Shown piece by piece: positions 54,995 to 64,000 of a stretch of DNA of 64,000 bases. Every line of letters begins with the position of its first letter. Position 1 is the stretch's first letter. Origin of the DNA: Ficedula albicollis (Eukaryota; Chordata; Aves; Passeriformes; Muscicapidae); NCBI RefSeq assembly GCF_000247815.1, contig NC_021681.1, forward strand, positions 23,072,789 through 23,136,788, read 5' to 3'. The notes beneath the pieces were generated by a model. The model searched no databases. It saw only the letters and a program-made list of their open reading frames with translations, and was not told the DNA's origin. A program made the translations under genes and the position numbers.

Positions 54995-55395
54995 GAACCA
55001 CAGAATGGTTTGGGTGGGAATGGGACCTTGAAGATCAACCAGTTCTAGTTCCCCTGCCATGGGCAGGGACACCTTCCCCTAGCCCAGCTGCTCCAAGCCC
55101 TGTCCAACCTGACACCTTGAACTCTCCCAGGTAAAGGCCACCAATCCTCTGGAAACCTGTGCCAGTGCCTCACAATCCTCACAGGGAAGAATTTCTTCTC
55201 AAGTATCTGATCTAAACCTGCCCTCTGTCAGTTTGAAGCCATCTCTCTCTCTCTTATCACTCCTTGCTTTTGTTAAAAGTTCCTCTCCAGCTCTCTTGGA
55301 GCCTCTTTAGGCACTGGAGGGGGCTCTGAGATCTCCCCAGACACTTCTCATCTCCAGCCTGAACCACCCCAACTCTCTCACCCTGTCTCTGTATG
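54995..55395 (-). mobile_element. CR1 LINE 3' tail, reversed (longest here)
   Basis: Shows CCACAGAATGGTTTGGGTGG, CCCCTGCCATGGGCAGGGAC, GCCTCACAATCCTCACAGGG, AGTTCCTCTCCAGCTCTCTT and CAGCCTGAACCACCCCAACT. About 400 bases, reaching further 5' in the element than the other reversed copies. Same orientation as MEGF6. Confidence 0.93.
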
Positions 55396-56983
55396 AATAA
55401 TGTCACCAGGCACACAAGAATTTATTTTACTTCCTTTTTTCTTCCTCTTCCTGAGATTAAAATTCACATCAAATTAATCAGTTGATTGCTCCATTTTTAT
55501 TAGCCGTTTCTGAACTCCTTGGCTGACACTGAATCCCTTTTGGGACAGGAACTGTTCACAGGGTTCTCAGGTGGGCCTTTCACAGAGCCAGCGTGCAACA
55601 ACAGCAGGTTTGCTTCAAGTTGGTCTTCTAATATATCCCAGCTAAAGCCCTCAGGTACTCCTGTAATTGAAGTTTGAGTAATCCAATATGATGTTGATCA
55701 AACTACTGATCTTTTAATAATGCAGTGTAGCTCTCCCAGCAGTTGCTATCTCGCTGACAGTCATGTCTGCATCGCTTCCTTTGGGCCAAGGCTTTGAACA
55801 GAGAAGCTGACGGGTTTCTGTTTGCTTTAGATTTTATCACAAATTGTTTTAAAGCTTTTTTTAAGGTTATATCAGATGGCTCATAAAATCCACAGGCATT
55901 TCAATAATAAAAAAGGAAAGGAAAAAAAAAAGGGAGTTCTATTAGCTGTCCTGTTGAAGAACAGTATTAAATGCTCCCAAAGAGGAACACAAACGCCTCT
56001 CAGGAGCTGTGCTCTTTCCCATCCCCATATCTGCTGTTAGTTCTTGTTTATGCAGCTTGTAGGCAAAGCTATAGAAAAAGCTGTAGCCACCCTGCACAAT
56101 ACCCTCCTCTGAAAGGCAAATGTGCACATTTTTCCTCTCACAATTTCCATTTAAAGTACGAATTTAAGGTTTTTCCAAGCCTCGCCTCTCCACACAAGAA
56201 TAATTCAGCTGCAATTTGCATTTTCGATGTGCTCGAAATGAACACCAAGATGACTCATGTGCTGTTTATAAGATGCCTGTATTTGCTGGTAAATACCTTG
56301 CTACAAACAAGCTGTAATTTAAGTATTCAAAAGTCTTACTTCTGCATAAAATTACTACTAAGTGTAATTTTGGAGATCATGACCAGAGCTTCAATTTCAG
56401 GCTCGCAAAGCTCTTCCTACACAATGATTCTTAAAAGTACGAGTGGATTTTCTTCTCTGACAACAGCAATCATTGTATCTCTGTAATTGCAGAAAAGATT
56501 ACCTGGCTTTTAATTCACATTAGTCAGCTCCAACAATACCGTGCTTCTTTCCTTTCCTTCAAAATAAACTAATTATTGTCAATCAGCCCACTGGAATGTT
56601 AACATTCTCCATAACCTGCTTTTCAGACGTAGTCATAAACGCAAAAAACTAGCTAATATAAACTAATCAGAGCCCTAGAAATATCTCAAAACATATTTGT
56701 ACTGCAGTCTATCATTTTTTGTCACATTATTTCCAAATATTATCTTTCATCTGGACAATAACAGCCTTTTCATATAGTTCTATAACGCTTTTCATCTTAC
56801 TCCTCACAGCTCCTCCATTAATTAAAAGCATTAAGTCCCTGAGTACTGTGGCAAATACTGCAATATTTCTGAACTTACAGCAATACAATAATAACTTTAT
56901 GCATCAAGTGTTTTGGGCAAAGAAAACTCTCCAGGCCAGTTGTTTGGGGGTTTTTTGCCCATGCTCAACTTTGTTGTGAGCAC

Positions 56984-57119
56984 AAACTCAAAACTGCAAG
57001 AACTGGAGTCTCTCATGGAGAAGGTGACGGTCGCTGTCCCTGCCCATCCCGAAACTCAAAACTGCAAGAACTGGAGTCTCTCACAGGGAAGGTGACGGTC
57101 GCTGTCCCTGCCCATCCCG
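56984..57119. repeat. Tandem duplication, 68 bp x 2
   Basis: 56984-57051 and 57052-57119. The shared core is GGTGACGGTCGCTGTCCCTG; the copies differ at about three bases in the CTCATGGAGAAGG versus CTCACAGGGAAGG part. Lies at the edge of a CpG-richer patch. Confidence 0.93.
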
Positions 57120-57672
57120 CAAGCACTCCTTTCCAAGGACAACCACAAGCTGAGGTTCCTGCTCTGCATTTGCTCCCTGCTGGTGGAGCTGGAGGAAGGC
57201 AAGGTGGCTGGAAGGCCGGGGAAGGAACCCGTGTGCTGAGTCTGTAATCAGCTGGGACGCACGGGGAGCCGCCAGCGCCATAGGGATGGTGGAGATGGGG
57301 CTCGGCGTTTGCTGCTGTCTGTGACACCCAGAAACAAGCCTTCCCCTTCAGATCAGTGATCAATAATTCATCTGACAACTGAAATGCAAAGGGAAAAGGT
57401 GCCAGCTTTCCGTGGGGTATGAGCAATGCTGTGCTTTTTTTAACAGACGCCGCTGCCTCGGAACGCGGCGCAAGTTGAATGTGTGACACGGCGACGAGCT
57501 GCACTACACCCAACCCTGTGTAATCCTGACACAACCTGAAAATTAAACTGCCACTTCCACAGTTTGTTTATGCAAAAGGCTGCTATTAAAACGTTGCAGC
57601 TGAATTAAGCGTTCCAAGGCAAAAATCTAAGCACCAAAAAACAAGCTCCATGGAGAAAAGGAGATTTACCAA

Positions 57673-57778
57673 GATTATCTGGAAATAATCACTGAATCCT
57701 TGAAATATAAGTGGCCCCAGTTTTTGATTATCTGGAAATAATCACTGAATCCTTGAAATATAAGTGGTCCCAGTCTTC
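57673..57778. repeat. Tandem duplication, 53 bp x 2
   Basis: 57673-57725 and 57726-57778. Both start GATTATCTGGAAATAATCAC and contain GAATCCTTGAAATATAAGTG; they differ at a few bases near the end. Confidence 0.93.
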
Positions 57779-58803
57779 CCCAAAAGTCAAGGGCTTTTTG
57801 GGTAGGACTCCTTAAACTGTTGCTTTGGAGCCTTGGATTAGGATAATAATACCCATGACCCAACTGATGTGCATAAAACTTATATTTAAAAAGTGACTGC
57901 AGACTGACTCAGCCCCATGGATGAAAACACTTCCCCAGGATAAAGGAGCTCAGCCTTCAGTGGCAGCGCTCACTTTGGAGGGAGCTGTCATAGCTGTGAG
58001 CCTGTCTACCCCGAGGGATGGCAGAAGTGACAAACTGGGTGGCTCAGAGAAATGTGTGTCCCTTCCCTGACTGAAGAGAAACAGACAAAAAAACGCTGGG
58101 ATTTGCTGAGTTTAGTATTTGATGTATTTCAATTAGATTGAGAAGGTTCGTGCAGCTGAGTGGTTTTTGTGGGGAGGGCTCACAAAAAGCAAGAGGATTG
58201 CCCAGACCTGGAATGAGCCCCCAAAATTCAGCTCAGGCTCCTGCCTGCTTGGGCTTGCCAGGAATCAGCACTCAGGTAATTCATTTAAAAAGTCCAATGA
58301 GCTGAAGGCAGTGTTACCCTCACTAGGAATACGTTGTCATTTTTGCTAGTTGTTTGGAGAGCCTTTTTCTGCTGTAGAACTACCAGGAATAGACAAGTGC
58401 AGAGATGACACGATTTTCCTGGGAGAGTGTAACTATTGATCCCAGCCGGATCCAACACGGCTTGGGGGAGCACGAGGGAGGTCAGGGGAACAACCTCCAG
58501 CTGTCATTCCTTCTCAGGGAAATGCTTGAAATTGAGAATTCAAAATAGAAAAAAAATCACTCGAGAATAGAAATAAAATTAGATTCCCCATCAAGCTTGC
58601 AAATGTAGAACATCTCCAGCAGCTTCTGCCCGGAGCTTCTCTGCAGCAATGCACAAAATTCACACAGTCCCCCTGCCCAAACCCAAGGGTCTCCAGAAAG
58701 CCACAGAAGTCTGAGTGCACAATGCCAGACAGTGTTTATAATGCACAATTAATCCTTAATCTCAGTAAATACAGTTCCCTCAATAAGAGATGTAGGGGAA
58801 CCC

Positions 58804-58821
58804 CTTTTTTTTTTTTTTTTT
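58804..58821. repeat. Poly-T run
   Basis: About 18 T in a row. Simple repeat, nothing further. Confidence 0.85.
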
Positions 58822-61800
58822 CTTAAATTACCAACTGGGATCTGAAATCAAAAGCAGTTATTAAGCTTTTTACTCATGACTAAAAATAATTATTTGACAG
58901 GTAGGAGCAATCATAATTAATATTTAAATGTAAAACCAGGTATTGCTTCTTGGTAAATTTACTTCAAATATAAGACATTTACCAGTATTCTGGATATACA
59001 AAGTAATGGAGAAGAAAATATTTACTCTTCAACCCCCTTGGCAGATTACTGTGGGTTTTTTATACTTTGAAACATAAATACTTGAAGTTCTCTGATTTAG
59101 CTCTAAAAACCCAAGCTGGAGTCCCAAGATACCTGAGAGCCACCAACAACAGGTTTCGAAAAATCAGAATTTAGCTTTCACCTTCTCTCCTCTCACAAGC
59201 TTTTTTATTTTGCCTATTCTTTTTCTTTTTCTTTTCCTTTTAGAACTGCTGTAAAATTCCAATACCCTGAAATGCCTCAGTTATCAAGGTGGTTCACCCA
59301 GGGTCTGCTGAGGTGATGAGGTGGAGTTGTCCATTCCCCTCACATTAGGTGGACAGAGTAATTCAGTTACAGATAATGAGATAATTGTGATACAATTCCT
59401 GCAGCTGGATTTATTTCCTTGTCTCAAGACAAGGTCTTGAAATGGAGAAAGATGAAGAGGGTTGGGTGGCTTCACCTCATCTGAGGGTGCCTTCACTTGA
59501 GTGCTGTAAGATTTGGGCTCAGTTGGTGTGGTACTTGTTGCACCTGGAATAAGAACTGGTACATTTTGAATTTTGTAAAATATACTCTCCTTGTTCTCCT
59601 TCTGTTGAAGTGTTCCTGGCAGTAAGTACCTCTGTGTCATGGCCTGCCAACACTGTGTGTTGAATCAAATGCAACTTTTAGAGCTAAGGTAATGCAAAAG
59701 CATCCTGAATCCTTCCAGTAGACTCACTTCTTCTGATCTAATAAAAGTGAAATAAATATAATAAAAATGCCTTGGCATTTCCCTTGAAGTGCATTGTATT
59801 ATATCCTCCAGTTTGTTTTTTTTTTTTTTATCACAGGACATGGCAGACATCTGTACATTGATTTGTTGGGCAGGGAAAACAGCCCAAATGCAGAATCGCC
59901 ATTTGTTCTCTTCAACAAAACCAGAATCTGACAAGAATAAGTTGCATCTCAGACCTTATTAACTGAATAAGTGCTGTCACCGTATTAATAGATCCTTTCT
60001 TGCTCTCAGGCATGTCCCTCAGTATTCCTTTTAGCTCACCATTAACTCTTCCAAAGCAACACACAGTGTTGGAGAGTCCCCCTGCCCTGGGATCAGGCTC
60101 CAGCAGTGACCCCAGTGACTCTTCCATTACTGGGGTAACCAGTGGTGGCCCTGCACAGTCACACTCTGGCTCTGGAGGATCTGCTCCCAAATTCCCCCTG
60201 GCAAAGGTCAGGAGACCTGCCAGAGCTCAAGGTTTGACCAAAACCCCCAGGGATGGGCTTACAGTGATTGCAATATCACTCTAATCAACAAAATAGGAGC
60301 TCCTTTTCATCAACACTTAATCACAGGACTTCACTTGTCTCTAAGTTCCTTCAGTTGCCTTGACAGACGAGAGCACAATAATATAAATAAGAAATGACAG
60401 TTTACCAAAGAAGGTTAACATAAGGGCACGACCTTTTTCTACTTGACTTCTGCAGCTTATTCATGTGTGAAAACACGCTTTTGTAGCTGTAGCCTCAGCA
60501 TCCCTTACAGATCTGGACTTGTGCCAACAACTGAGCTTTAAAATTTCCATTTAAAATACCATTTTAGATGGTATTTAAGCTCAGAAAACACCATTTCTGC
60601 ATTTTGCGATGCTCGAGAAGAACCGTTTCGCATAAGAATAAAATTCAAAACGAGGATCTCTCTGCATCTCACACAGTAGAACCTCTGCTCCACAAACGAG
60701 GAGGGATTGGACACACACCCATTTCCTCTCCCTTCCTCAGAGCAGGTCACACCTTTCTGAGCAAACCCAGCCACGGCCCCTGCCCAGGCTGCCCCAGGAG
60801 CACCTCACAGGGCACAGCATCAGCCTGACAGTCCTACACTGGTAAATGTCAAGTATTAATTTGTCACATTATTTGTGCAGTGATTTAAAGCCAAATCCTG
60901 CCTCATCACTCATTTCCATCAGGCACACGAGGAGCGGGAGGGAAGCAGGAGCTTTCTGTCACAAGCTGAAATGCCTGCGCGAGGAGCTGCCAGGAAATAT
61001 TTCCCTGTCAGAGAAGCAAACTGAAGCTCTGAGCGTGAAGGCTGGAGAGTGAAAGCTGCAGTACAACATGGAGATAATTAGTTTTGAAAGGCTAATCAGG
61101 TCACTGCTCTGGCTGGCATTTCTGTGGAGATGCACAGGCCTTCAGCTCACCACATCTTACCTCTCGGTACAAGCATCCCTCACCAAAGTGAAGTAAGATT
61201 TTACAAACTCCGTAACTCTGAATGACATATCCTGCCTTAAGAACCCCCGAAGAGCCAGAAAAGAAACTACAAATAGCCAGGAAATATCCCTTGGGATGAG
61301 GATAGACCCCACAGCACGAGGTGTCCCAGGCTGTGCTGCTCAATCCCCTTCCCCATCTGGGTCCAGCCAGCCACAGAATCACCCAAGAAGGAGAAGGTTT
61401 AATCAAAGCTGATAGCAATAACTATTTTAAGATTATCTCACCCATTTTATGCTGTGGTCTTGTGCATATTGATGGAGCCTTGTGTCTTGCACACACCTCT
61501 GACACCCTAGAAGGTGGAGATGTTTACCACTCTCAGCTTGTTCAAGCTGTGAAATTAGGCCTTTGGGTCCCCAAAAAAACTTGCTCACAAACCCCCAGCA
61601 ATGCTTGATCAGTGCACTTTAGTGAATTTTTATTCACTTTCCCTTCCTTAGCATTAAACAGCGACAAATGTCTAAAAAAATTTTTTAAAAACCCAACAGT
61701 TCTTTCCTGTCATCTTTCCCTTTTGTCAGAATGATGCTCTATTTTGTTTCTGAAAAACACAATCAATCTTTCCAGCAATAATGACTTGCTGCATAAAGTC

Positions 61801-64000
61801 TGTGCTGCTTCCATGCTGCTTTGCTAACAATACACCTTATTTGTACCTTGGCTTATAAAAAAACCCCCGTACACTGATCGATCATTGCAGGCACCAGTGA
61901 AATAAAACCAACCATGAGACAAAGAATGGGAGCAGAACAATAGTGCACATCTATTTAATGCCTGAGTTTAGACTAAGGGGTAACATAAAGCACAATGATG
62001 CTGTAAAGGCAGAAAGAATGGAACAACAATAAACTTTATTCCTCCAAAACCACTGGTTAACCTGAGTGAGGAGCTGTTTTACTCCTATTTGCAAAAATTA
62101 CTCCTTTGAGCAATGCAGAGGCATCAACAAAACCCCAGTTCACGCCCTGGAGGACCTCACAGCAGCACACACAGTTTTGTTTGGGAGGTCACTTTTCCCT
62201 CACATAGCAACCAACCACTAAGTTACTCATACTGCAACACCTGGTGGCCAGAAGTTGGCTGAAATTGGCCTCCTTGCAGGTTCAGCACAGCCAAATTCTG
62301 TCACTGTCACCTCTGCAAAAGTTCAGGTGAATTTAGTGACACCACCACATTCACTCTGTTCTGTGACTGGAATGTTTCCAGTTCGTTGTGTTTTTCCATT
62401 TTTGCCTGAAGATTTCAAGCAATATGGCTTCAAAACAGCTAATAATATATTACCCTGCAATTCCTGGTCAGATAAAATATAGCACAAAAATCAAATACCT
62501 TAAGCTCTGTTGGAGTTTTAAAGACTATCCAAATGCTAGAATTTAAAGCATATTGTAAGAATTGAATTGTGCAGAAGGACCACTAATTTGACTAACTTAT
62601 TAAAATACAGCTAGTCTAAAGAAAAAATTACTCTTGCATGCTAAGGATTATGATGAGTAGGACTCCTACTCCCAAAAACTTGGGGTTTGGACAACTTTTA
62701 TGCACTGAAAGCAGTAAGTAGTCATCAAAGCACAGACCTGTGCACTAGCTCATGGGAATACTGCCAGTCAGTCCCCAAAAAAGGTAAGAGAGGTGCAGTA
62801 GCAGAGATCTGTGAATCATATATGATATTCCTGGGTTGAGCTCTCCAAAGGCCAAAATGAAAATATGGAAGACCATGATGAAATATTTCAATCAAAATAA
62901 AAGAACCATCTACAGCTTATTTACACTGTCAAGGTGGATCTCAACTGATGGGTTGCCATAGAAAATAATTCCATCATCTTATAGAGAAAAAAGGAGTGCA
63001 GCCAAATAAATTATAAAGTTAGGATAAATCATATGACCACAGGCAAGAAATACAGTGCTTTATACAAACCTTAAAAAAGGAGCTGAACAATGGTAAAATG
63101 AAATCTTGGAAGAAAGGAATTTGTGAGATACTATGCAATGGAAAAAGCCAGAGAATACAGTTTCTTGTGAAAAAATTATAATACAGTTAATGAAAAGCTG
63201 CCCTGAGATTAAAAAAAATATAATCTCTGATGCATTTACTGCAGCACTGAGACGCAGGGGAGGTGCAATCCAGGCACACAGCAGAGCACACCAGCCCATG
63301 TGGCAGCACATCCCTGTTACCTGTGTCAGGGGAGAGCTCAGGAAGAAGGAACAGCCCTGGCTGCAGTACAGCACACCCTGGGTACCCAACACCTGACCTT
63401 CTGCAGCCCCTGATGATGCACAAAATGGAGTGACTGCAGGTCAGCACATCATCTGGGCTTGTTTACAGCCACTCTGCTTGCCAGGGCACCTTTAGGAAGT
63501 CTGACCATAATTCATTATGTGTTCTAACAGAAGTTTTTGCATAAGAATGAATTTTACCCTATCATGCACTAACTAGGCTTAAATTTCCCTGAGGAAAAAG
63601 ACAAATGGGTTTACATAGCATGTGGTTTTAAATCCTTTTTTATTCAGTTAATCTCTAGCTGTGGAATTGTGATTGAAATGTGAAAATGTATGTGTATTTT
63701 CTGATAAGGACCATTTGCTTTAGAGACAGATGAAATATTACCAAGCCTATACACTTTCTTCAAGTTTTTAAACTGATGACGGAAATCCCATAATCAGAAC
63801 ACGGCACAGCCAATCCAGGTTAAGTGATAACATTTTTTTCAACAAAATAAAACAAAACCCCAGCCCTTTGAAGTGTTCTTACAGTTACATCTTCATAATC
63901 CAGGCGTGAGAAGACCTGCACTCTCAACAACTCTGAGCACACGCTCTTCAGCTGGCTCCACATAAAAGCCAGCGTTCCCTCCCCCATCCTAAGTCTGCTG

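Larger units (their letters stand above)
45066..64000 (-). other. Upstream intron region, no exon recognised
   Basis: 19 kb. The EMI and signal-peptide exons should lie on this side, but no minus-strand sequence with the EMI cysteine pattern was found, so they are probably beyond 64,000 (early introns of this gene are long in mammals). The stretch holds three CR1 tails, small tandem duplications, microsatellites, a CpG-richer patch at about 57.1-57.5 kb without a clear promoter, and open frames at 59.3-60.3 kb with no recognisable domain. The remainder is AT-rich sequence with nothing seen. Confidence 0.65.

Noticed and set aside
57013..57534. Minus-strand frame of 173 codons, considered as an EMI exon
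   Set aside because: It lacks the EMI cysteine and aromatic pattern and runs across a tandem duplication.
59284..60284. Open frames on both strands, considered as remnants of a retroviral gag or an unknown gene
   Set aside because: No recognisable motif, no zinc knuckle, no splice-consistent structure; left as unexplained.

Overview
This is vertebrate nuclear DNA, most likely from a bird and probably a songbird. The clues are many 5'-truncated CR1 LINE tails, an LTR of a type I recognise from passerine genomes, GC-rich exons in AT-rich introns, and no long open reading frames except low-complexity artefacts.

One gene is recognised. It lies on the minus strand and is read from high to low coordinates: the middle part of MEGF6 (multiple EGF-like domains 6), a large secreted or extracellular-matrix protein. 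Seventeen exons, here named w1 to w17, run from 45,065 down to 4,522. Order: w1-w5, five EGF modules of the calcium-binding type or its relatives; w6-w7, two more calcium-binding EGFs; w8, an acidic non-EGF linker; w9-w17, nine laminin-type EGFs. Exons w1 to w15 have canonical GT/AG sites, all are phase 1-1, and together they keep one frame for 1,950 bp (650 codons). The signal peptide and EMI domain expected at the N-terminus were not found, and more C-terminal EGFs are expected below base 1.

The weak spot is w16 to w15. A pure C run of 2,013 bases begins 61 bases from w16. The human gene, as I remember it, has one more EGF module in this interval. w16 itself is two cysteine-spacing elements short and has no donor in the right phase. 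A second pure C run (1,234 bases, followed by 19 A) lies about 120 bases from w1. These look like assembly or sequencing artefacts, or very unusual G-tracts in the transcribed strand.

Region by region: 1-4.5 kb, intron or downstream DNA with two recent tandem duplications (371 bp x2 and 261 bp x2). 4.5-7.5 kb, intron. 7.5-16.5 kb, compact cluster of laminin-type EGF exons, with the first C run and a solo LTR 43 bases from exon w10. 16.5-23.5 kb, w9 to w6 with CR1 tails. 25.5-27.6 kb, a perfect 12-bp minisatellite (35 units of one type, then 61 of another). 27.7-45.1 kb, w5 to w1 with longer introns. 45.1-64 kb, intronic or upstream sequence with CR1 tails and small tandem duplications, no exon recognised.
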